Assembly: GCF_050908995.1 (NCBI RefSeq)
Contig: NC_135121.1
Coordinates: 11,346,001 to 11,410,000 of the forward strand
DNA from: Andrena cerasifolii
Lineage: Eukaryota > Arthropoda > Insecta > Hymenoptera > Andrenidae
Direction of reading: 5' to 3'
Length of the DNA: 64,000 nt
In this document: positions 11,595 to 21,990 of the stretch, one piece after another
Layout of the letters: each line of letters begins with the position of its first letter
Position numbering within the stretch: position 1 is the stretch's first letter
Translations under genes and position numbers: made by a program
The notes under the pieces: model-generated
The model's database searches: none
Told to the model about the DNA's origin: nothing
The model's input: the letters and a program-made list of their open reading frames with translations, nothing else

Positions 11595-14015
11595 ACGAGT
11601 AACTGAGAAAGCACGCGAAACTCGGAACGATCGGAACTCCGAATCGCGCGGTGACTATCGAGAACACGATACGGTGTCGTCTATGATCCAGAGAACCGAC
11701 ATCAGGTGTCCCAGCAGTGAAATAGGCAGCGCTACCGATCGGACGAGCGAGAGGCAGAAATATCAATTTCGCAGAGGCCCAGGCTCGGCCTCGCATTTCT
11801 AATCAACGAACTGGAAATACAAATGAGAGGTCGGGCGGTCGCAGCACTGAGCGGATCGCGACGCACGAGGACGGGCCTGACGAAGCGAGCAATTTTAATG
11901 TCCTTAAACCGAGATGAAAGGGACGTTCCCCCGATGACAAAGTAGATACCCGGGGATGAGGTAACGAGATTCTGGAAGGCCTCTTTGCGTTCGAAAGTAT
12001 TCTAATGCAGAATGCCAATTCGGCGGCCAGCTAAACACGAATCTCGACGACGGGGGTGGGCAGGCAACGAAGCGGAGAAGATGTTATCAGGGACACGAAG
12101 AACTCGCATGATTGTTAGTGGCTTAATAAGTCGGGGCTGCACGGAGGAAAAAGTCCTGGAACTAGAGGGAAATCGAGAAACTGCTATTTGAACGTTCGAA
12201 GGGACCAGATGCCATTTCCTCCGCAGTGGGGGGTTAGACTTAGACTGTTAGACGATGGAAGGTGGACTCGTTACTCGCACGCGATTCCTTTTCCTCGAAG
12301 CGGGCCTATCTCGCTGGAATCGACGTTTATCGTTTCGCCGTTTTTCCTTTGAGTTTTACTTTTGCTCGAACTCGTAACTCCTGGAATAATTGCTGGCTAT
12401 TATCGTGGATCACCGCTGTGACCGCCCTCGAACGGTAGGGGGAGAGTTATCGCGGCTAGCGGCGATTCCACGGATTAAGGGCGACGTAAATGAGAGGACG
12501 CCGAGCGTCACTGGGTTAGCGGATGCTGTTTTCTCGCGCTCGGGCGAACCGTTTATTTGTACAAGACACGGGGCAAACAAGCAGGAAGCTGCAAGAAGCG
12601 GTAGGTTCGCGCGACACGCCGTATTTAGATATCGTTAGAACAAGTTGCGGGGACCAGTTCTAAGATCCGTGTAGGTGGGCGAGGAGTAGCCGAGAACGAA
12701 CACAGTGGCTTCACTCAGCGGTCCTGGAGTAGGTCGACGCTTGGCTTCCCTGGCTCACCAGGTACATTTCGACAAAGTCCCTTTTGTCCACGCCCGTCCG
12801 TCGACCAGACTTCTCGGAATGCTCGAGGAACTCTCGGGGTATCCTCGGTGGACAAGTGTTCCCGAAACGTTTCGTCAAATTTCGAACCGCGGTCTCACTA
12901 ATCTTGGGAACGAAAGGATGCTACGCAAACAACAGACAGAGGTGTTCGAAGTTGGGCCCTCCAGTTGAGACAGTCCCCATCTCATCCGATTCCAGCGATT
13001 GGAAACACAGAAGCCATTGAAATCTTAGTAGCGGGACGTGTCGCGTCGCAGAGGACCACCGAAAACACACATCCCTTGCGAATATCGCGGAGAAAGCGAA
13101 GCCCAGTTCCCTTGAAAAAAAATCTTGCTTCGCGTGGCTGGTTGTTTCGCGAGATGGCTGTTCCTCGTCGATCAATCATGCGAGCGACAGTCGAAATACC
13201 CTCGGATTGCACGGCAGACAATGGCTCGATTTCGCGTCCGCGTATCTCCCGGCCGAGGCAACGGGTCAGAACTCACCCTCTGCAGCATCTGCCTCTTTGT
13301 TTCGCCTCGCCTTTGGAGCAGCTCCATTTTCCTCGCGACCGCAGCGGCCAGAGAATCCGGGACAATGTCCAGCTCGTCGGTGGAGCGGCGTCGTTGGCCG
13401 GGGATTAGCCAGCCTTTCTTACAGTTTTATACTTCCTGCAGGAGCCACCCCCAGCCCCCAGCTGGGTGACGAGGTTTTATTGGCTTAGCTACGGCGCGTT
13501 CGGCGCGGAAAAACAATCGAGGACCGCGGAAAAGTTGGCTCGTCTTAACTGCCAAGAGCCGGGGAGCGCTTCCTTCGCAGCTTTTACGCCCTGCCCACCG
13601 TCCGCCGTCCCTTTTGTTCCCCAGTTGCCGGGATTCTTTTTCCAGCAGTCCCCGACATTTCGACAATAGAAATCGCGCGGGGTCACTAGCCACGAGGCCC
13701 TCTCTTCTACCTCGTCCCACCAAGGTGCCTTTCAAAATCTGCCCCCGTTTCCACGCGCCCCCTTCTCCCGCTTCTCTTTCTCACTCGCGCTCCTCCTCCC
13801 CCTTCTGTCGACCGCAGCGAGAATTACTCGTTCCACTGTGCGCTAATTTTTTTCCATCGTCGATTCCGCGGCGCGGTCGGATGTCTATCGAGGAGGAAAT
13901 GAACATCGGAGCGATCCTCCGGGCTTGATTCCTGTTTGCCCGCGACAGCTCCTGTCTTCAGGCGAAGAACCGTCTCGGGCTTCACCGTGCTTCAGTTTCG
14001 CATGCCAATGCGAAG
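11595..14015. other. GC-rich non-coding DNA
   Basis: CpG-rich sequence with many short overlapping open frames, none with a recognisable domain. The stretch ends at the truncated left edge of the retrotransposon. Confidence 0.45.
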
Positions 14016-14688
14016 CAGGCGAAATGCTCTCCTGGTTTGGTAGCTATCTATCCGGCAGAACTCAAGTTGTTAGTTATAAAAATGCACGCTCGAGACGTAT
14101 CATGGTCCCATCCGGAGTGCCTCAGGGCTCTCATCTAGGCCCGCTTTTATTCGATATATTTATTAATGACATTGCAGCAGTCCTTAAGCACAGTAAGCTT
14201 TTATTATACGCCGATGATCTCAAAATCTTTCGAAGAATAGAATCGCTTTTGGATGCCTCTCTTTTAACGAGATCTCTCACATCTCGCCGAATGGTGTGCT
14301 TGCAACTGTAGATCACTCAATATCTCTAAATGTAGCGTAATGCGTTTCAGTCGCAAAAGAGCCCTTATGGTATGCCCTTATGGAATCAATGGTGCGGCAC
14401 TAATTGTAAGCGTGATTAGTAGCGTTCGTGATTTGGGAGTTACCTCTACTCGTTCCTTATCCTTCGTGGAGCATTACATTTCTGTTAAATATTGTACTCG
14501 CGGCTTCCAGAGCACTCGGTTTCATTATTAAATCCACCTCTAAGTTTAGAAATCCAACAACTATCAGGATCTTATACTCCGCGCTGGTGCTCCATCGTTT
14601 TGAATACTACTCTCCAATCTGGAACCCGCATCACCAGGTTCATATCAATTCGCTCGAAAGAGTACAGCATAATTTTTTCGAATACTAG
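14016..14688 (+). pseudogene. Reverse transcriptase fragment (jockey/CR1-like)
   Basis: One frame (to 14311) reads LSWFGSYLSGRTQ, then GVPQGSHLGPLLFDIFINDI, then LLYADDLKIFR. These are the conserved blocks of a LINE reverse transcriptase: the PQG-LGP block and the YADD catalytic box that holds two of the three active-site aspartates. After 14311 the similarity moves between frames: SKCSVMRFSRK and RDLGVTSTRSLSF in one, then RALGFIIKSTSKFRNP and YSALVLHRFEYYSPIWNP in another, ending near HNFFEY at 14688. These are the usual downstream blocks of jockey-type elements. At least two frame breaks and in-frame stops make it inactive. It starts just upstream of LSWF, so fingers motifs are absent. Exact clade (jockey or CR1-related) is not decided. 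Confidence 0.9.
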
Positions 14689-14700
14689 CGGGTCTTTTAA

Positions 14701-15413
14701 GGGGTTGTGCCTAGTCAGCTTTCGAAAAAGAACGCGATTCTCGGGAATTTTTTTGTGGAATATCTACTGTATATTTTTTTACGACTAATCGCTTATTTTA
14801 AAAGTACACATATGTAGCAACTCTCAGTAATTTTGTGGTAGAAAAACATTAAGAAATGAACGAATAACAGCCATTCTCGTGGAAGCTGTTTTGATAAAGG
14901 CGCTGTGCGGTGAGCAAGTTTTCTCTGAGCCGGATCAGCTAAAATTAAAAATTCAAAAACATTCTGTTAATACATGGTTGAATTCAGTAGATGAACGAAG
15001 ATTTTCACAAAAAGTTGGTTTTTGACAGAATGGCGGTCGTTTGACGCAAAATCACGCTTTTCCGACGTCTGAATTGTTCGTTTTTCGTTAATTAAAAATA
15101 CAGTTTTTGTTAAAATAAAAAATCCTTCGTTCATCTACTAGTCTTTGGTATATAAAAGAAGTGTGCAAAAGTTTAAGCCAATCGATACAGTGGTTTCCGA
15201 AATATCTTGCTCACCGATGTCAACACAGCTTTCGCGAGAATGGCTGTTATTCTTTCATGTTTTAATGTTTTTTCTATAACAAAATTACTGAGAGTTGCTG
15301 CATATATGCACTTCTAAAATAAGCGAATAGTTGTAATAAAATATACAGTAAATATTCCACAAAAAATTCTTGAAAATCTCGTTCTTCTTCGAAAGCTGAC
15401 TAGGCATAACGCC
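14701..15413. mobile_element. TTAA-flanked foldback nested in LINE
   Basis: This 713-bp element is flanked by TTAA on both sides (14697-14700 and 15414-15417). Its ends read GGGGTTGTGCCTAGTCAGC and, inverted, GGCGTTATGCCTAGTCAGC. The arms pair over about 240 bp at roughly 80-85 percent by eye. A further inner pair around GTAGATGAACGAAG and CTTCGTTCATCTAC makes nearly the whole element a palindrome. TTAA targeting suggests mobilisation by a piggyBac-type transposase. No coding capacity remains. It separates the coding part of the LINE from its 3' tail. Confidence 0.85.
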
Positions 15414-15417
15414 TTAA

Positions 15418-15595
15418 GAACCAACTTTTAGCTGTAATGCGCGGCAACTGTGTCTAATTGCTTCGTGTTTGCGTCTACTGTATTGTGTGATTTGTTACTT
15501 ACTTATCTCCGTCTTCTGTTCGTGTGTATTTTATATTTTACCAAAGAGTACCCACCCGTATTCAAACAAATAAACAAGTTAACAAATAAACAATG
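15418..15595 (+). mobile_element. 3' end and tail of the LINE
   Basis: Directly after the right TTAA of the nested foldback the sequence runs to a tail of AAACAAATAAACAA-type repeats (15563-15593). The preceding frame reads CDLLLTYLRLLF, low-complexity sequence of the kind found at the end of jockey-like elements. I infer that it was joined to 14696 before the foldback inserted. Confidence 0.55.
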
Positions 15596-17795
15596 CGTAT
15601 CTGGGTCGCTTCTGCGTCGAGGGATTTCAGAAATGAACGGTGGATTCGAGTGAAAGGTAAATTGCATGGGTGAGCGAGTCGAGGGAACTTCTTGTCGATT
15701 ATTTTGCAAGGGGATGATTTACGGTCGAGCGGGAAGCGCGCAGAGGTTGTCGAGCTGCGTAGGAAACGATCGGATTGGAACGACAGCCTGATTGCTTTTT
15801 AATTTCAACCGAACCAGTTAATCATTGGCATCGCTTTCCTGTTCACTGGTATCAAGAATTCCCGAGGAATCGCGTCGACGCTCGTCACTCGGCTTCCCTC
15901 TCGCTCACGAATTTTACGATTCTCGTTGAAAGAGACTTATCGCCGCGCGAGCGTGACTCCAGGGGTTCGACACAATCAGAAATGCGAAAAGAAGCGAGCA
16001 GTCCGCCCCCTGGATGAATTCACCTGCGCTCGTGAATGTTCGTGGGTCGACGGTGGCGAAAGCCGTACGTGCAAATGCACATGGAAGGTTGGGGGGGACG
16101 CTGAATTTCACACCCCGGCGAGCTCTCCCTCGCAGCCGACGGACAATGCTTCCAGCGCGTGGTATTTAAGCGTTTGAAAAATTCATGGCCTCGAGACAGC
16201 GATGGCAGTAGGATTCGCGTGACGCGCGATGAGTCCGATTTGCGTGAAACTTGAGCGCGTCTAATGGCGTCATAAGTGGGCAGAGATTTGCCGATACGAA
16301 TATTTTGAAAAAGTGAGCTCCCGTACTATTTTTGAGGCGCAGAACATGTGAAGTGTATAATATCTTGACCGAAATATTTTCGGCGGTCTATACATCCGTC
16401 TAGAAACGTCAGATTGCGGATTCATGATTCGCAGTACAGTCAGAATTCATTGACAGTTCGCTGTATTTCCGTCGCCCGAGCTCGTTCCCCGTTGCAAAAT
16501 GTATTTGGGGTAAATTCATCCTCCATTCAACGGGAATAAAGCCTCGAGAGGAACTGTCGTACCAGGCTGAGAATAGACGCGCGAACTTTCAAGGGTGACG
16601 CGTTTGACGACACTATTTCGGAGGCATTATCGATTTGACAACCCTCGGGTGTACATCCGGTGGAGTGTTCCGATATCTCTGGGGCCACCTACGCGGAGCA
16701 GGAAGGCTGGATGCATTGACGCGTGATCGCTTATTTATCTGTGACCTCGCGGTGGCTTAAAGAGGGGCGGGTGATCTATCCTCCTGAGTTCGCGTGTCTC
16801 GCGGCTTGGTATCGAGTCAGTGCAGAACTCCTGGCCGGGGACTTCTGACGTACGGTGGTGTTCAATCTATTTCAAAACTGTGATCGTTGCAAGCCAGTCG
16901 CGTGGACTAGCCGACCTGCTAACAAATGCTCCGAATTCCATTCTCCCTGTGATTAATCACGAGCTAATGAATTAATTACGCGATGCAGCGGACCACTGGA
17001 ACGCCGCGTGGACGTGGAGTCGACGCGACGATGGGTCAGGGGTCGCGGATGGTGACGAATTTGCCCGACGAACCGGGGGGTCGGCGTATTTTTTAAGCCC
17101 GTCGGGCTATCGTTGACGGATATTCGAAATAATGGCGTCGCGCTCAGCCTAGGCGGAGTACCTACATACACTCGGCCGCGACACGGGCGCGTCGCGTCGT
17201 GTCGCGTGACGCGCTTTGCTCGTCGCGTTCTGCGGTCACGCCGGAGCTTACCCCGGCATTGTTCCTGCCCTCGTACGTCGTCAAAGCTTGTCAGCTTAAT
17301 TATAGGCGGGCACCGCGGACGAGCGTTGTTCTGTCGCGCGACACGCGCCGAGTCGCGGTCTCTCGTCGCTTCGCAGCGTCATTACGCAGCGATCTGCGAT
17401 TGACGGGCCGCCCATCCCAATCAGCATCGCCCGCCACCGGCGAAATGCTTATTATCATTACGATTATTAGGGACGCGACAGGCGAATTAATCGGCTCGCC
17501 CCCTATCCACCGATCTGTTTATCGCTTCCGCCGGATCCAGCGGCCAGTCGACAACCCTGCGCGCGTTCCCCGCACCGTGTCTCCAGCCACCGCGCAAAGT
17601 TGACGCCCGGCAAATACGAGTCCACCCCCGAGGTGGCCCTAAAAATCTCCGAGGGAACTTTCTCGCTGCGACGTTTGAGCAAAGTACAGGGGGAATATTC
17701 GGGGCGCTTCAACTTTCGAACGGCAAGTTTCGAGATCTGGTAATTGGCGGGATCTCTGGCTCCGCGACAAACACGGAGATCTGGCGTAAAGGCGA
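15596..17795. other. GC-rich non-coding DNA
   Basis: Mostly CpG-rich with a moderately AT-rich patch around 16280-16500. Apart from the homeodomain-type words at 16950-16978, no feature can be named. Confidence 0.4.
16950..16978. promoter_or_regulatory. Candidate homeodomain site cluster
   Basis: TGATTAATCA (16950-16959) is a perfect palindrome carrying two overlapping TAATC cores, the type bound by K50 homeodomains such as Bicoid or Orthodenticle. TAATGAATTAATTA (16965-16978) follows six bases later with further TAAT cores. The setting is GC-rich. This is a motif observation only. Confidence 0.22.
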
Positions 17796-18560
17796 TGTGT
17801 GTGATGTTAGCCCTCTATTTTTTGAAAAATTAAAAGTCACTGTTGCACTACTGGAACGTTCAAAAAAATTGTCGCAGAAAAGTAGGCTGGGATCTAAGAA
17901 ATCAACAATATTACAATTTTCTGCGATGTACCATGTTGTACCGGATTGTGCTATGTTGCAGGTACCAACGTGGTACCGACCGACAAATGTTTGATATCAC
18001 CCAGGTTTTAATAAAAAAAAAATAAAAAAATTGGGACCTTTGAAATAAAACAACGAAACACAATGTTAATTCCCAGAGGGGATTAATGACCCATGAGCGT
18101 ACAGCGATTGCTATACAACATTGGAAACATCTCGCCTGGACGTACCGATTGATATCATTCTTAATCGACTTTAAAAAGGAGGAGGTTATAGATTCGACCC
18201 GTATGTATTTTTTTTTTATATGTTTGTCCCCGCAACTCCTCAGCATATGGACCAATTTTGATGATCTTTTTCCCATTCTACACTGCATCAACATTGGCCC
18301 AATATCTTACCAGTTCTGGTTAATAATAAAGACTATTGTCATGTAATTACTATTATTTTATGCACGTACGCACATATCTCCTCAGCATGTTGTGTCAATA
18401 TATATAAAACTAAAAACTTAAAAATAAAAAGAATTAAAAAAAATTAAAAGCAACGTCAAAAGAATAAAAATGCTACAACGTAAAAAATATTTATTTTCCT
18501 TATTTAATCTACGATTCTCATATTTTTATTAGAGTTATTAATTTTTCAAAATATGCGCGG
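17796..18560. repeat. AT-rich island, unassigned repeat debris
   Basis: The region has sharp AT-rich borders. It contains a 7-bp-stem palindrome GGTACCAACGTGGTACC (17961-17977). The word CCATGTTGTACC near 17930 also occurs, inverted, in the mariner-like MITE at 57.9 kb. The words CTCCTCAGCAT recur at about 18236 and 18376. Open frames on both strands show no domain I know. Probably transposon remains. Confidence 0.4.
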
Positions 18561-18584
18561 CTAATTTCACACACATGTGAAAGT

Positions 18585-18715
18585 ATGAGCGGTAGAGCGA
18601 AGGTGACGGAGCAACGGCTGCAGAAGCCGGTGCCTCGGGCTGCCAGTCACTCTGCGGAGCAGCGACTACCCGCGGAAGCGGGCGACAGGCTCTCGCGGGA
18701 GCAGGAGTGCACGAG
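18585..18715 (+). CDS. Candidate first coding exon with tandem donor
   Basis: From an ATG at 18585 (A at position -3) a frame stays open for 43 codons plus two bases, beginning MSGRAKVTEQ and rich in Arg, Glu and Ala. It runs exactly into GAG|GTAAGAG; reading on would hit TAA immediately. The donor closely matches the insect consensus. A second identical donor lies 7 bp downstream (GT at 18723). The left edge coincides with the switch from AT-rich to GC-rich DNA. No domain is recognised and no acceptor or second exon was identified. An untranslated exon or chance are both possible. Confidence 0.25.
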
Positions 18716-18729
18716 GTAAGAGGTAAGAG

Positions 18730-21230
18730 GCAGCGAACGAACCGTAGGGGAGGTGAGAGGAGTACAAAACGTTTCCTCCAGTTTTAACCGCCTCGGAGGG
18801 TATATTTAGCCAACAGTGTCACCAGCAAGCGGCGGTGTGCGCCTGGTCCCGCTTTGGGAGACAACTCGCGGCGTTGTTCCGCCGCGCCGTCGTCGGGAAC
18901 ACGAGCTCCTCGAGCACGCTTTTCATTCTCGTTACCCTTTACGCCGCTCCGCCCCACCGCCCCTAACGCCGGGGAATCCTCGCCTCGTCGTTAATTTGAT
19001 CGCTTGTTTAAGCACGCGAGCTCGTTTCAGCGCGAACGGTGCCCCGTTGTTCCTCGGGAGGAAGCTGTTTATGAATCGTCTGTCGCGACGGTGAACGATT
19101 CCAGACAATTTCGGACAGAGTCTCGGGGCAGCCGCTGAAAAACAGACAGGCTACTCGTATCGCGTCCCCCTAAGCCGGTGCTTAATAGATCGTCCAGCTG
19201 CCACTCGGAGAGGAGATACGTTTACAAATCGCCCCGTCCACCGGAACAGCCGGTGATACATTATTCCTGATTCTCGGCTGACTGTCGTCGATCCCGCAGC
19301 GCCCACGCAAATAGTCACGCCGACGGACCAGTCGTTACAACGTTCATTACTAAATTGTACGACACGGTTAGGCCGGCCGCGTGCTCGCTCACGTCCACGC
19401 GCGACACCGCGAGGATTTGCCAGCCACCGAAATAGCACGGCCCACGATACGAAGACGCCTCGAGGAGGGACGCGTGCAGGAGGGAAAAATCTCTTGGAGA
19501 AAGCCAACTGTCGCATCTTGACAGCGCCGTTGGAATATAGAAGGATGTACTCGATTGCAAACGGATGATAACGGAGTAGGTACGAGAGATCTCAGGTTTT
19601 GTGAAATTTTATTTTCTAAATAAACTTCCTAAGAAAGAATACTGCGGCAATCAAAGGAACAGCGAATGCTATGTTAGAGGAGAAGATTCTCGCGGCGATC
19701 ATCTCGAGCACCTCGCATACGTAACTAACCCCGACATGGCCGCGACAGCTGGACAGTCGTGTAACCAGTCGCCCGCTCGTTTCCACGTATCATCATCGAT
19801 CTTCGCCGAGATCGCGCCGCTCCACTGTCTCTCTCTACGCGAGAGCAAGCAAGACGCAATCGTTTAGATTGGTGAAATCGTGGCTGCTGCCTCTGCCTCG
19901 GTGATTTACGTACTGCGTGGAGGAAATGAGGAGGCAGCAGACGCGGAACGAGAGCAAGCCGGTGTCACTTTCTGGGAAATGTTGCCTCGATAACGGTGTC
20001 CTCTTTGATAACGCAACGATTCCATCCCAGATAACGCCCCGTCCAACTTGAACTCGCAGGCAGGCACCGAGCGACTCGTCGGGCCTCTCGCTTTCTCTGC
20101 CCCCTTTGCTGCAGTACCGAAAATGATCGGTAAGTGTGGCGCGAAAGAGTGAAAAGCTCTCTCGTGGCGTGTAAATGGCGCGAGCGTGCAAAACGACCAA
20201 GTTTCCCGAGGAAAACTTAGCGGCCGTCGCTCTCGAGTAAGTATTCACTTTCGAGGGAGTTTGCAACAGCTCTCGAGATTACCCATATATCGTTCCGCGT
20301 TGATCTCGGCGTTCATAAATCTACTTTGAGCGCGGCATCGCGTCGCGGAGGAACGTGCCTCGCGGTAATTTCGTTCCGGGAACGTCGTCGCGAACTGAGA
20401 CGCCACGCGTCACGCCGCGCCGCCGACCTGGCAAGCTTTCCGCGGAGAGAGAACCCCCTCTTGCTAACAGAGACGTCGCGACACGCTTTCTGGAACCGTG
20501 AAAATCGCCGCGTTTGTTACGACCACGCTCGCGGCACTTTCTTCCTTCTCCTAATGACACGCTCGTAGCCCGCCAATCGCATTTCCATTTTTCATCCCTC
20601 TCGCGCTCCGCTGCCGCACACTTATCCGTTGGCTTGTTTTCGCTCGACCGACCGAATCACTCGATGCCCCGAGGAGCTCTGTTCCTCCTGGAGCCTGATG
20701 CTCGAGAAACACAGCCCCTGCCGCTGCTGATAATCGACATGGGCGACCGGCGATACGATGGAAAACTTGTAAATTATCGCCCCCTCGAGATTGACGCGGC
20801 GTATCATCGTCTCTCATCGCGTTCGTAGCGTCGCGATAACGCGCACACGCGATATCAGGCCATTTACCTCGAAGCTGGGACGTCGCCGCGAGGCAGCAAG
20901 TGTTAGAGCCGAACCACGCTAGAGGCGTGGAGAGTCGTCGGCTTCCTTTTGCCGGAACGACGAGGCGTTAAACGAACGGAGCATTGATTTATGCCCGCGC
21001 TCCTGGCAAAGCGTGCGACGCGATTCGTGCGCGAGCCATGTACGCCTCCGCTGACCGTGGCGCGGATGAGCGCGGATCACCGCCGAGACGATGTAGTGGT
21101 CTCTGGCGAGAACAGGGGACTGGCGACATCCTTGCATCGTTTAATCGATGCAGCGCGGGAAACGGAAGGATCTACGGTCCATCGTCAGGCGACGCACCGT
21201 CTGTCGTCAGATTGATGAACTTGCAGTGAT
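18730..21230. other. GC-rich non-coding DNA
   Basis: CpG-rich sequence with short overlapping open frames only. If the donor at 18716 is real, this would be the start of an intron. Confidence 0.4.
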
Positions 21231-21990
21231 CGAGGATCCAGAGTAGAAATATCAAGATTCCTGCATTCCGTTGGAGCAAGGGTATCGGTACAAGAAAACA
21301 TTTTTCGATATTATGAAAAACGAAAGCAAGATACTCCAAATACTGATAAAAGTTATAGATAAAATGCTCCCGACACCAAAGCCGCAGGTTTATGCAGCTG
21401 AAACCTGTTTCGTTATGCACTCGAAGGTATAATGCAGCACTGGTACTAAGTCTTACCTTGACACTAGCTGCCGCAAAAAAGTTATGTGTAATTAAACTTC
21501 GATTCTATTATTAAAAATACCTCTTTGTTCAACTTGTGTCCTACTGAAATCAACGATGGTGTCATTGACTTGGTTCATGTAATTTATTTCTTCAGTATGA
21601 ACATAATCAAATTACAAAATTGCGATTTTTTTTTAATTTGCAAATACTTTAAATTTTACTTGTAAGATAGTGCATTTACAATTCAAATTTTGCAGGAGTT
21701 CTGTTCCTCAACTTTCATGTGGTAATTTCCTTACAAATTAATGGTATTTACAGAATATTCTTGTTGGTTCTGGTGCTTCAACTATCCTACTACGGAATTG
21801 TATTGAAAAATTCTATCTATTTAACATTGAAAAAATGACTTTTTTCTTCTTTTCAAACCACTGTGCGTCGGTGGAAGTATATACGCTGTGGCACAGTGTA
21901 CCCCACTCGCCACCATAAATTAATACGAAACAATCTCGTTGAGACTACAGTTACGCCGCGGATGAAATAACACTTTAACTAGCGTGCGCT
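21231..21990. repeat. AT-rich island with a Transib-like end
   Basis: The island runs from about 21231 and contains no recognisable coding motif. Near its right side, CCACTGTG (21858-21865) is followed by CGTCG. The rest is unassigned; it is probably the body of a decayed transposon. Confidence 0.45.
21858..21870 (-). mobile_element. Transib-like terminal end with CGTCG flank
   Basis: CCACTGTG is the reverse complement of CACAGTGG, and the next five bases are CGTCG, a perfect fit to the CGNCG duplication reported for Transib. Read inward, the end is CACAGTGGTTTGAAAAG. I could not find the partner end or a second CGTCG copy at the left of the island, so this is a single end. Confidence 0.45.

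Larger units (their letters stand above)
14016..15595 (+). mobile_element. 5'-truncated non-LTR retrotransposon, interrupted
   Basis: The element comprises a broken reverse-transcriptase region (14016-14688), a 713-bp inserted foldback (14701-15413) with its TTAA duplication, and the retrotransposon's own 3' part (15418-15595). The 3' part ends in a short AAATAAACAA-type tail. Such A-rich repeated tails are typical of jockey/CR1-like LINEs. The endonuclease and the 5' part of the polymerase are missing, as is usual after incomplete reverse transcription. No flanking target duplication was identified. The nesting shows the LINE arrived first. Confidence 0.75.

Noticed and set aside
12697..12704. 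CACAGTGG as a further Transib end
   Set aside because: The preceding five bases are not GC-rich or CGNCG-like and no AT-rich element body follows.
13826..13833. CCACTGTG as a further Transib end
   Set aside because: Followed by CGCTA rather than CGNCG, within ordinary GC-rich DNA with no element body.
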